A program made the translations under genes and the position numbers. From the NCBI GenBank assembly GCA_039183535.1, contig JBCDBO010000007.1, forward strand, positions 23,960 to 87,959: DNA of 64,000 bases, read 5' to 3'. The notes beneath the pieces are model-generated. The model saw only the letters and a list, made by a program, of their open reading frames with translations, was not told the origin of the DNA and did no database searches. This DNA comes from JBCAXA01 sp039183535 (GTDB lineage: Bacteria; Pseudomonadota; Gammaproteobacteria; Steroidobacterales; Woeseiaceae). Shown here piece by piece: positions 9,456-17,283 of the stretch. The first letter of the stretch is position 1, and every line of letters begins with the position of its first letter.

Positions 9456-9547
9456 GAAGGGGCGCGTCTGCCGCAAAACGTTTAGTTTAGGGGCAGATGT
9501 TTGCTGGAGCAACCGCCGCTGTAGGCGCTTTTTGCCGACTCGCCGAT

Positions 9548-11197
9548 CTAACTTCCGAGACGGCGCAGCCGCGCTAGTAGATGCTCTGCTGTTGCATCAA
9601 GCTGGTTGCTCTGTGTCGGCTTTTTGAGTCGTTGGACGACGGAGTTCGCCAACACCTTACCTAACTGCACGCCCCATTGATCGAACGAATTAACGCCGAA
9701 CAGCACACCTTCAACGAAGACTTTGTGTTCGTAAATCGCAATTAACTGCCCGAGTGTCGCAGGGGACAACTCAGGCAGCAGTAAGGTATTGCTAGGCCGA
9801 TTGCCCGGATGCACGCGATGCGCGACCGATGAGGCGTCTACGATTCCGGCGGCACGCAAGTCACGTGCGGACTGTCCAGCCATCAACGCAGACGCTTGAG
9901 CTAGGCAATTAGCGATCGCAAGGCGGTGCTCGGCCATACCTGCCCCGGAGGAGCGCGCAGACAAGATGAAATCGACCGGTACGAAGCGAGTGCCTTGATG
10001 TAACAGCTGGTAGAACGAGTGTTGCGCATTGTTGCCAGCCTCACCCCAGATCACCATACCGGTGTCAATGCTCACTGAGGCACCGTCCGCCCGTACAGAT
10101 TTTCCATTCGACTCCATATGCATCTGCTGCAGGAACGCCGGAAAGCGCTCCAGCCTGTTGTCATACGGCAATATCGCCTGCGAGTCGGCTCCAAAGAACT
10201 GGTTGTACCAGAACGCTAACAGCGCCAGTGCAACCGGCATATTGCGCTCAAGTGGCGCCACCCGGAAATGCCGATCAATCTTTCTGGCTCCGGCAAGAAA
10301 GTCTCGAAACGCCGGCATACCGATCGCCAGCGCCACGGACAACCCGACCGCTGACCAAATCGAGAAGCGCCCGCCGACCCAGTCCCAGAATCCGAACCGA
10401 TATTGTCGATGCACGCCGAAAGCATCCATGGCCTCGTGGTTTGTCGAAGCCGCCGCGAAATGATCGGCGATAGCACCCGGTCCCAAGGTGCGCTGAATCC
10501 AGCGGCGCGCCACATGAGCGTTCGCCATCGTTTCTTGCGTCGTGAACGTCTTCGAACAGACGACGAACAGCGTTGTTGCCGGATTCAGTATTTTCTTGAG
10601 ATCGGCGAGCTGGGTACCATCTACGTTCGAGACGCAGTGTACTCTTGGCCGTTTGCCGCGATAGTGCTCCAGTGCTCGCAGCGCCGTAACGACACCCAAA
10701 TCGGATCCGCCAATACCAATATTAACGACATCGGTGAAACGATGGCCGGTGTGTCCTTGGATACGCCCGGCATGAACGGCTCGTACAAATTGCTCCATGG
10801 CATCGAGGACTCGATGTACATCAGCCGTACAATTCTGCTTTCCGATGCGAAAGCGATCTCGGGGCGCCGCCCGCAGCGCCACGTGTAAGACAGCGCGATC
10901 TTCGGTGGCATTAATGTGCTCGCCGGCGAACATCGCATCACGCGCCCGTTCCACGCCAGCTTCACGCGCCAGCGCTACCAGCAGGCGCCACGTCGTCGCG
11001 TTGATTCGATTTCTCGAGTAGTCGAGATGAACATCAGCCGCATCGAGCGTAAATCGCGTGACACGCTTCTTGTCGCGAGCGAATAAGGTCTTCATATGCG
11101 CGGTGGCAATGGCACCGTACGCGTGTTCGGCTAAAGCGGCAAAAGCGGGTAAGTCGCGCGGGAACGTACCTGGACTCCGCTGGCGCGACTGGCTCAT
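9548..11197 (-). CDS. pgi: Glucose-6-phosphate isomerase
   Basis: 549 residues, the normal length for bacterial Pgi, which interconverts glucose-6-phosphate and fructose-6-phosphate. Family signatures are clear: VVNIGIGGSDLG, the phosphate-binding SKTFTTQET, the VGGRFSIWSAVGLS region, and the active-site stretch FGVNSFDQWGVQLGK. It sits inside the polysaccharide operon and overlaps the epimerase stop by four bases (ATGA), so it probably feeds sugar-nucleotide supply. Whether a second pgi exists elsewhere is unknown. Confidence 0.97.
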   Translation of the reverse strand: MSQSRQRSPGTFPRDLPAFAALAEHAYGAIATAHMKTLFARDKKRVTRFTLDAADVHLDYSRNRINATTWRLLVALAREAGVERARDAMFAGEHINATEDRAVLHVALRAAPRDRFRIGKQNCTADVHRVLDAMEQFVRAVHAGRIQGHTGHRFTDVVNIGIGGSDLGVVTALRALEHYRGKRPRVHCVSNVDGTQLADLKKILNPATTLFVVCSKTFTTQETMANAHVARRWIQRTLGPGAIADHFAAASTNHEAMDAFGVHRQYRFGFWDWVGGRFSIWSAVGLSVALAIGMPAFRDFLAGARKIDRHFRVAPLERNMPVALALLAFWYNQFFGADSQAILPYDNRLERFPAFLQQMHMESNGKSVRADGASVSIDTGMVIWGEAGNNAQHSFYQLLHQGTRFVPVDFILSARSSGAGMAEHRLAIANCLAQASALMAGQSARDLRAAGIVDASSVAHRVHPGNRPSNTLLLPELSPATLGQLIAIYEHKVFVEGVLFGVNSFDQWGVQLGKVLANSVVQRLKKPTQSNQLDATAEHLLARLRRLGS

Positions 11198-12219
11198 GAC
11201 TGACTCGGCGTCTGCAGACCGTAGTAAGTCTTATACCAAGCGACGAAATTCGCGACTCCGGTTGCAATTGGAGTCGACGGTTTATAGTCGACGTCGTTAA
11301 CAAGTGCCTCGACATCGGCGTACGTATCAGGCACATCGCCAGGCTGCAGAGGCAACAGGTTCATTTCAGCTTTGCGGCCCAAAGCGTCTTCTATGCAACG
11401 TATGTAATCCAACAGCTCGACCGGTGAGCTGTTGCCGATGTTGTAAATCCGGTACGGCGCCCGACTGGTCCCTGGATCGGGTTTGGACGCATCCCAGTCC
11501 AAGTTCGGCTTGGCCGTATGGTCCATGGTTCGGACGACGCCTTCCACGATGTCATCGATGTACGTGAAATCGCGGGTGTGCTTGCCGTGATTGAATACAT
11601 CGATTGGCTTCCCTGCGGCAATGTTCTTAGTAAACAAAAATAAGGCCATGTCTGGCCGACCCCAAGGGCCATAAACGGTGAAAAACCGCAGACCGGTTGT
11701 TGGCAGCCCGTACAAGTTTGAGTACGTATGCGCCATTAATTCGTTGGCCTTTTTGGTCGCACCGTAGAGGGCCAGTGGGTGATCAACGTTGTCGTGCACC
11801 GAGAACGGCATCGCGCTGTTAGCACCGTAGACAGAACTGGACGATGCGTACACTAAGTGTTCGACGTCATTGTGGCGGCAGCCTTCCAGCACGTGCATCG
11901 TTCCAACGATGTTACTTTCGATGTATGCGTGGGGATTTTCGATGGAGTAACGAACACCGGCCTGAGCCGCGAGGTGCACGACCCGCTCGAAACGGTGACG
12001 AGCGAATATGTCTTCGATGGCTTTTCTATCGACGAGATCGACGCGCAAGAACTCAAAGTTTGCATGCTTTTCCAACCGCTCGACACGAGCTTCCTTAAGA
12101 CTCGGATCGTAGTAATCATTAACGATATCGAGTCCGACAACGGTATCGCCTCGAGCGAGCAGGTATTCCGCCGTGTGATAACCGACAAACCCAGCAGCGC
12201 CTGTGACCAGCACTTTCAT
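11194..12219 (-). CDS. UDP-uronate 4-epimerase (CapI/LpsL-like SDR)
   Basis: 341 residues of the extended short-chain dehydrogenase family. The NAD-binding motif is TGAAGFVGYHTAEYLL, the catalytic residues are in ASSSSVYG and YGATKK (Tyr152, Lys156). Motifs GLRFFTVYGPWGRPDMA and the segment VNDYYDPSLKEARVE match UDP-glucuronate 4-epimerases. It is preceded by a 6-dehydrogenase gene 25 bases upstream, so the pair probably makes and epimerises a UDP-hexuronic acid. Substrate (GlcA or GlcNAcA) is not certain. Confidence 0.85.
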   Translation of the reverse strand: MKVLVTGAAGFVGYHTAEYLLARGDTVVGLDIVNDYYDPSLKEARVERLEKHANFEFLRVDLVDRKAIEDIFARHRFERVVHLAAQAGVRYSIENPHAYIESNIVGTMHVLEGCRHNDVEHLVYASSSSVYGANSAMPFSVHDNVDHPLALYGATKKANELMAHTYSNLYGLPTTGLRFFTVYGPWGRPDMALFLFTKNIAAGKPIDVFNHGKHTRDFTYIDDIVEGVVRTMDHTAKPNLDWDASKPDPGTSRAPYRIYNIGNSSPVELLDYIRCIEDALGRKAEMNLLPLQPGDVPDTYADVEALVNDVDYKPSTPIATGVANFVAWYKTYYGLQTPSQS

Positions 12220-12244
12220 ACGTGAGCCCTCTGCCCGAAGCGCC

Positions 12245-13522
12245 TTACAAGCGCTCGTCTACCGAATCCGCCGGCAATGCATACTTAATATCGTAGAGCA
12301 CGGACTGCGGCTTGCCAAAGGCACGGATACCATCTGCGCCCATATCGACGAACTCGTTGTGTGCAACGGCCAGGACGATGCCATCATACGCGGCAGGCCG
12401 TGGCTCAGCCGTAAGTTCGATTCCGTATTCGAGCTGCGCCTCGGCTGGATCAACCCATGGGTCGTAAACATCGACATCAATGCCAAACGTCTCCAGCTCG
12501 GCAACGACATCGACAACCTTGGTGTTACGAACGTCTGGGCAATTTTCTTTAAAGGTTAACCCGAGAACGAGCACGCGTGAGTCGCACGGGTTAATACGCT
12601 TGGCGAGCATTAGCTTCAACACCTTACTGGCGACAAACTGCGCCATGTTGTCGTTGATCCGGCGGCCGGCGAGGATCACCTCCGGGTTGTAGCCGAGCTC
12701 TTCCGCTTTGTGGGTCAGGTAGTAAGGGTCGACACCAATACAATGCCCGCCAACTAGTCCTGGTCGAAAAGGCAAGAAATTCCACTTGGTACCCGCAGCG
12801 AGTAATACTTCCTCGGTATCGATACCGATACGATCGAATATAACTGCGAGTTCATTGACCAACGCGATGTTGAGATCGCGCTGCGTATTCTCGATCACTT
12901 TCGCCGCCTCTGCGACTTTGATCGATGATGCCTTATGCGTGCCGGCCGTGATAATCGAGGCATACAACGAGTCGATACGCGCGGCTGCCTCCGGCGTCGA
13001 CCCGGACGTTACTTTCAAGATTGTCGGCAAACGATGTTCTTTATCGCCGGGATTGATTCGCTCGGGGCTGTAGCCTACGAAAAAATCGTTGTTCATTGTC
13101 AGGCCGGAACCGGCTTCCAGCAATGGGACGCAGACTTCCTCGGTAGCGCCCGGGTAGACAGTCGATTCGTAAACAACAACATCACCGGCTGACAAAACGG
13201 TCGCCAGCGATTGGCTCGCTTTTTTCAACGGCGTTAGGATCGGGCGTTTGTCCTGCCCCACCGGGGTCGGAACTGTAACGATGTAAACGTTACAGTCTTT
13301 GAGGCCATTGACGTCAGTCGTGTAGCTAAGCTGATCAGCGACACGGAGCTCGTCGGACTCAACCTCGAGCGTCGAGTCACTGCCATCCCGTAATTCGGCA
13401 ACACGCGTCTCATTGAGGTCGAATCCAATCGTCGGGAATTTTTTCCCAAACTCGACCGCTAGCGGCAGACCCACGTAGCCAAGCCCGACAATCCCGATCC
13501 GGGCATTCTGCAAATCAAACAC
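12245..13522 (-). CDS. Nucleotide-sugar 6-dehydrogenase (TviB/WbpA type)
   Basis: 425 residues of the UDP-glucose/GDP-mannose dehydrogenase family. The Rossmann motif IGIVGLGYVGLPLAVEFGKK is at the N-terminus. The catalytic cysteine is Cys261 in RPGLVGGHCIGVDPYYLT. The AAGTKWNFLPFRPGLVGGH line is typical of the UDP-N-acetylhexosamine dehydrogenase branch (TviB, WbpA) rather than UDP-glucose enzymes. It carries out two successive NAD-dependent oxidations to the uronic acid. It is the first gene of the five-gene operon ending at 5215. Confidence 0.9.
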   Translation of the reverse strand: MFDLQNARIGIVGLGYVGLPLAVEFGKKFPTIGFDLNETRVAELRDGSDSTLEVESDELRVADQLSYTTDVNGLKDCNVYIVTVPTPVGQDKRPILTPLKKASQSLATVLSAGDVVVYESTVYPGATEEVCVPLLEAGSGLTMNNDFFVGYSPERINPGDKEHRLPTILKVTSGSTPEAAARIDSLYASIITAGTHKASSIKVAEAAKVIENTQRDLNIALVNELAVIFDRIGIDTEEVLLAAGTKWNFLPFRPGLVGGHCIGVDPYYLTHKAEELGYNPEVILAGRRINDNMAQFVASKVLKLMLAKRINPCDSRVLVLGLTFKENCPDVRNTKVVDVVAELETFGIDVDVYDPWVDPAEAQLEYGIELTAEPRPAAYDGIVLAVAHNEFVDMGADGIRAFGKPQSVLYDIKYALPADSVDERL

Positions 13523-13556
13523 GCCGAGCCTCCGCGCTCTGGCTGCAAACGCGGCG

Positions 13557-13562
13557 ATTATA
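13557..13562 (-). promoter_or_regulatory. Promoter -10 box of the polysaccharide operon
   Basis: A perfect TATAAT reads on the minus strand, 34 bases before the dehydrogenase start. No good -35 lies 16-18 bases upstream; that region instead begins one of two direct repeats (see next entry). A predicted start of transcription near 13550 gives a short leader. The arrangement suggests an activator-dependent promoter. Confidence 0.5.
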
Positions 13563-13583
13563 AACGGGTCGGGCCTGCACCGC

Positions 13584-13620
13584 AGGACCTAGATCACTGT
13601 CGCGTTAGGACGTAGATCAC
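13584..13620 (-). repeat. Two direct 14-base repeats, probable activator site
   Basis: On the minus strand GTGATCTACGTCCT (13620-13607) and GTGATCTAGGTCCT (13597-13584) differ at one base and have a 23-base period, about two helical turns. They cover roughly -34 to -70 relative to the start predicted from the TATAAT box, where a class II activator would sit. No palindrome is needed for each half, which fits a tandem-binding response regulator. The regulator is unknown. Confidence 0.5.
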
Positions 13621-13627
13621 GACTCGA

Positions 13628-13642
13628 CGGCGCTCGGCGCCG
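13628..13642 (-). terminator. GC-rich hairpin after nhaB
   Basis: A perfect six-base stem CGGCGC/GCGCCG with a three-base loop lies 42 bases after the nhaB stop. There is no T-run after it on the minus strand, so it may only stall or protect the transcript. Confidence 0.2.
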
Positions 13643-13683
13643 AAAACCGGCCGTCGGGCCAGATGAGCCCAGCAGTAGCGCCG

Positions 13684-15198
13684 TCAGTGCAGCAGATACA
13701 TAACCGCCAGCAGGCCCGCGATGCTCATCGTAACCGTGTATGGCAAGGCCATAATCACCATCCGGCCATAGGACAGTCTGATCAGCGGCGCCAGGGCCGA
13801 TGTCAGCAGGAACAGGAACGCCGCCTGGCCATTCGGAGTCGCGACACTGGGGATGTTGGTTCCAGTATTGATCGCGACAGCCAACATGTCGAACTGCTCG
13901 CGGTCAATAATGCCGGCATCCAGCGCATTCTTGACTTCGGTAATGTAGACCGTCGCAACAAAGACGTTGTCGCTGATCATCGACAGGAAGCCATTGGCCG
14001 CGTAAAAGAGCGCGGTTTGCGTCGAGCCCTCTTGCGCGAGCAGCCAGGTCGTGACCGGCGAGAACAGTTTTTGATCAGCAATGACGGCGACGATGACAAA
14101 GAAGACGACGAGCAGCGCGGTAAACGGCAGTGCCTCCTCAAAGGCATGCCCGAACGAATGCTCCTGCGTCACGCCGTTCAATGCCGCGGCCAAAATAATC
14201 ACCATCAACCCGATCACGCCGGGCTCGGCGAGGTGCAGCCCCAAGGCCGCGACCAATACCAAGGCAACGAATGCCTGCGCGATTAACGCCATCGTGTCGC
14301 GTTTGGTCCGCTTGGCGGCCATCGCCTTGTCATAGTCTTCAAGAACCTCGCGGACGTTCGGCGGAATCTCAGCACCGTAGCCACAGATCTTGACCTTCTC
14401 GAGCAATGCGCAGGTGATCAGCCCGACGACCAGCACCGGCATCGAGACTGGGGCGACTTTCAAGAAAAACTCAACAAACTCCCAGCCGGCGACATCGGCG
14501 ATCTTCAGATTTTGCGGCTCGCCGACCAGTGTACAGACGCCGCCGAGCGCCGTACCGACGGCACCGTGCATCATGAGACTGCGCAGAAAAGACCGAAATT
14601 GATCGAGATCGGCCCGCGCCCGGTCTTCCACCGTATCGTCTTGACCCGCATCGTGATCGTCGTCGTAGCGTACGCCGGATGCGACCCGGTGATAGACACC
14701 GTAAAAGCCAGCAGCAACAGTGATAATGACGGCGGTGACAGTCAGCGCATCGAGAAACGCCGACAGAACGGCGGCAACAAAAGAGAACATCAACGACAAG
14801 AGTGTCTTTGAGCGTACGTTCAGCAAAATTTTCGTGAACGTGTAGAGCAGCATGTCTTTGAGGAAGTAGATACCAGCGACCATGAACATCAGCAGCATGA
14901 TCACTTGGAAGTTGTGCTCGGTTTCGACGTACACGTGTTTGGCCGTCGTCAGACCAATGACGACCGCTTCGATCGCCAGCAGGCCACCCGGTGCGAGTGG
15001 GTAACACTTGAGCGCCATCGCTAGGGTAAAGATGAACTCGAGCACCAATAGCCAGCCGACGATGAACGGGCCGTTTTCGCCGAGTGCCGCCAACAAAACC
15101 GGGTTCAGAATAAGGAAGCCGATAATCGTTAGCTTGTACCAAACGGGTGACTGCCCAAGGAAGTTCTGGCGAAACGCCTGGCCAAGTGTGTATTCCAT
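13684..15198 (-). CDS. nhaB: Na+/H+ antiporter NhaB
   Basis: 504 residues with about 12 hydrophobic segments, matching NhaB in length and in lines such as FRQNFLGQSPVWYKLTIIGFL near the N-terminus, MHGAVGTALGGVCTLVGEPQNL and SDNVFVATVYITEVKNAL. NhaB exports sodium from the cytoplasm in exchange for protons at the inner membrane. The start is ATG 15198. It is the last gene of a minus-strand group, 83 bases after dnaQ, and may have its own promoter. Confidence 0.95.
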   Translation of the reverse strand: MEYTLGQAFRQNFLGQSPVWYKLTIIGFLILNPVLLAALGENGPFIVGWLLVLEFIFTLAMALKCYPLAPGGLLAIEAVVIGLTTAKHVYVETEHNFQVIMLLMFMVAGIYFLKDMLLYTFTKILLNVRSKTLLSLMFSFVAAVLSAFLDALTVTAVIITVAAGFYGVYHRVASGVRYDDDHDAGQDDTVEDRARADLDQFRSFLRSLMMHGAVGTALGGVCTLVGEPQNLKIADVAGWEFVEFFLKVAPVSMPVLVVGLITCALLEKVKICGYGAEIPPNVREVLEDYDKAMAAKRTKRDTMALIAQAFVALVLVAALGLHLAEPGVIGLMVIILAAALNGVTQEHSFGHAFEEALPFTALLVVFFVIVAVIADQKLFSPVTTWLLAQEGSTQTALFYAANGFLSMISDNVFVATVYITEVKNALDAGIIDREQFDMLAVAINTGTNIPSVATPNGQAAFLFLLTSALAPLIRLSYGRMVIMALPYTVTMSIAGLLAVMYLLH

Positions 15199-15281
15199 CA
15201 GTGTTTCCTAAGTAACATCGCCGCCGCCGTGCGGGACGCTCGGTAGTGTAATTCGTTGCAGGACGTCGGCCAAACCCGCCG

Positions 15282-15998
15282 CTACGACGTCTCTCGCCAC
15301 AAAGGCGCCTGCCCACTCGCTGCCGCGATCTTATCGAGCAATTGCTCGTGCGCCGATCGATCCGTGTCGCTGGCCTCTATCCGGACAACGTTGAATTGCC
15401 GAACGTTATCGGCCGTTTCGGCATGAGCTTGATGTCCAGGACCGGCGTGCGCCTCAGACTCGGCTAACGACAAACTGGCTTGTCCGCCGGTCATTGCAAG
15501 ATAAACCCGCGCCAATAAATTGGCGTCGAGCAGTGCGCCGTGCAGCTCTCGGTTCGAATTATCCACATCGTAACGACGGCACAACGCGTCGAGATTGTTG
15601 CGCAATCCCGGATGCATCTCACGAGCCATCGCTAAGGTATCGAGTACTTCGCAGCGTGAACCAATGTCGCTCGCAGCCGCACCACTGAGGGCGAGCTCGG
15701 CATTGATGAACCCGACGTCGAAATCGGCGTTGTGGATAATCAATTCGCTGCCGTCCACGAAGTCGAGGAAATCGTTGACGATCTCACCGAACTTGGGCTC
15801 GTCGACAAGATCCTCGATACGAATTCCATGGACGTTGGTTGCCCCAGCATCGATCTCCCGCTCAGGGTTTAGATAGCGGTGAAAGACGTTGTCGGTCAGC
15901 CGACGGTTGACGATCTCAACGGCACCGATCTCGATGATCCGGTGGCCGTTTGCGGCGCTCATGCCGGTGGTCTCTGTATCGAGTACGACTTGTCGCAT
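15282..15998 (-). CDS. dnaQ: DNA polymerase III epsilon subunit, 3'-5' proofreading exonuclease
   Basis: 238 residues, similar to E. coli DnaQ (243). The DEDDh exonuclease motifs are present: VLDTETTGM (Exo I), HNADFDVGFIN (Exo II) and HGALLDANLLARVY (Exo III with the histidine). The C-terminal tail that contacts the polymerase subunit ends in AASGQAPLWRETS, close to the usual form. Eight bases separate it from rnhA, in the same direction, unlike E. coli where the two diverge. Confidence 0.97.
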   Translation of the reverse strand: MRQVVLDTETTGMSAANGHRIIEIGAVEIVNRRLTDNVFHRYLNPEREIDAGATNVHGIRIEDLVDEPKFGEIVNDFLDFVDGSELIIHNADFDVGFINAELALSGAAASDIGSRCEVLDTLAMAREMHPGLRNNLDALCRRYDVDNSNRELHGALLDANLLARVYLAMTGGQASLSLAESEAHAGPGHQAHAETADNVRQFNVVRIEASDTDRSAHEQLLDKIAAASGQAPLWRETS

Positions 15999-16005
15999 GT
16001 TGCCC

Positions 16006-16446
16006 TTACGCGCCTAGTTCATCGATACCGCGATTGGCGAGCGCATCGGCGCGCTCATTGCCCGCATCGCCAGCATGCCCTTTGACCCATCGCCAGTCGA
16101 TCTCATGCGCTCGTGTGGCTTCATCGAGCGCCTGCCACAAATCCCGATTCTTTACCGGTTGCTTACCAGCCGTACGCCAACCACGTCGTTTCCAAGCACT
16201 CATCCAGCTGGTGATGCCGTTTTTCACGTAGACCGAGTCGGTGTACAAAACGACCTGACTGGGACGCTTCAGCGCGTGCAGTGCCTCGATCGCTGCGGTC
16301 AACTCCATACGATTGTTGGTCGTCTCGGGCTCGCCGCCCCAAATCTCTTTCTGCCGAGCGCCTGCTGTTAACAACGCGCCCCATCCGCCGGGCCCAGGAT
16401 TGCCACGGCATGCGCCATCGGTGTAAATCACAACCGTATCGGTCAA
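16006..16446 (-). CDS. rnhA: Ribonuclease HI
   Basis: 146 residues from TTG 16446, matching the E. coli enzyme start (MTDTVVIYTDGACRGNPGPGG). The open frame extends 36 codons upstream but there it lies wholly within the methyltransferase gene. TTG overlaps the upstream stop as TTGA, which supports translational coupling. Catalytic acids are visible: Asp in YTDGAC, Glu in NNRMELTA, Asp in LYTDSVYV, and the late Asp in GNERADALA. It removes RNA from RNA-DNA hybrids. Confidence 0.95.
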   Translation of the reverse strand: MTDTVVIYTDGACRGNPGPGGWGALLTAGARQKEIWGGEPETTNNRMELTAAIEALHALKRPSQVVLYTDSVYVKNGITSWMSAWKRRGWRTAGKQPVKNRDLWQALDEATRAHEIDWRWVKGHAGDAGNERADALANRGIDELGA

Positions 16447-17198
16447 CGCCGTTTCCAATGTGACGGCGGTACTGCGATAACACGACGCTGTGAGTCGACC
16501 GTGCGAATCGACGGTTTGACCAAACCGGCGACGACTTTCTTGCGTGACTGCCAACGTCGGCGAACGGGAATAAGCGTTCGCAGGCGTTTTTGAGCGCGCA
16601 GCAGATAACAGGCAGACAGTTCAGGCCAAAAACGCTCGCCCCATTGTTGCCACACCGGTGCCGTTTCGAGCGCACCGGTATCGCTCGGCCACTTAAAAAA
16701 GTAGCGCTGGCGGGTCAAGACTCGCAAATCGAGCAATTCGAGCCAATCGCTCAACTGCCGTTCACCAACGACGCGTTTCGCACAATTAGGGAATCGGCTG
16801 CCTGGCCAGAGCCGCTTTAGACCCCACAAGCCGCCCGCCTTGAACGCGAGGATGATCAGCTCGCCGTCCGAACGCAGCACCCGCGTCACCTCGCGTAACG
16901 TAGCGTGCGGATGCTCGCAGAGATCGAGGGTATGTGGCAGCAACAACAAATCGACCGAGTCATCGGCGATGCCAAGCTGATCCGGCGCCGACACCAGGGC
17001 GACGCCTGCACCCGGTTCGCCGGCAACGACCCCGGCACGCTGCGTGCGCGCGTGCCGCAGAAAATGGTCTGGTTCGCCCCAGCAACCCACCTGGACCGCA
17101 ACCTCGCCGAAGATCCCGTCCAGCGCACCGCGTACCAGCTCGCCTTCCGCGTCGAGAAGCGCCCGGCCTAGCGGCGACGATAGCCATTCGTGAGTCAT
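16443..17198 (-). CDS. Class I SAM methyltransferase, YafS type
   Basis: 251 residues. The SAM-binding loop is QVGCWGEPD, and the DSVDLLLLPHTLDLCEHPHATLREVTRVLRSDGELIIL line is the Methyltransf_11 pattern. The gene adjoins rnhA-dnaQ as yafS does in enterics and similar genes do in pseudomonads. The role is not known; a glyoxalase gene (gloB) usually found beside it is absent here. The basic C-terminal tail (RRWQSRKKVV) is unusual for a small-molecule enzyme but common in this subfamily. Confidence 0.8.
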   Translation of the reverse strand: MTHEWLSSPLGRALLDAEGELVRGALDGIFGEVAVQVGCWGEPDHFLRHARTQRAGVVAGEPGAGVALVSAPDQLGIADDSVDLLLLPHTLDLCEHPHATLREVTRVLRSDGELIILAFKAGGLWGLKRLWPGSRFPNCAKRVVGERQLSDWLELLDLRVLTRQRYFFKWPSDTGALETAPVWQQWGERFWPELSACYLLRAQKRLRTLIPVRRRWQSRKKVVAGLVKPSIRTVDSQRRVIAVPPSHWKRR

Positions 17199-17249
17199 AG
17201 GCGGAGTGTAGCGTAGGCGCCGCCGCTATAGCGACAACGACCAGTCGGT

Positions 17250-17277
17250 TTGAAACTTGGGAGTGCGTGTGTAGGAT
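17250..17277 (+). promoter_or_regulatory. Candidate sigma-70 promoter of mltD
   Basis: TTGAAA (17250-17255), a 16-base spacer and TAGGAT (17272-17277). The -10 ends six bases before the ATG at 17284, so if used the mltD message would be almost leaderless. The -10 matches only four of six bases. Confidence 0.35.
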
Positions 17278-17283
17278 GCCCCG

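Noticed and set aside
14471..15316. 281-codon minus-strand frame
   Set aside because: Same strand as nhaB in another frame; arginine/cysteine-rich shadow of the high-GC coding sequence.
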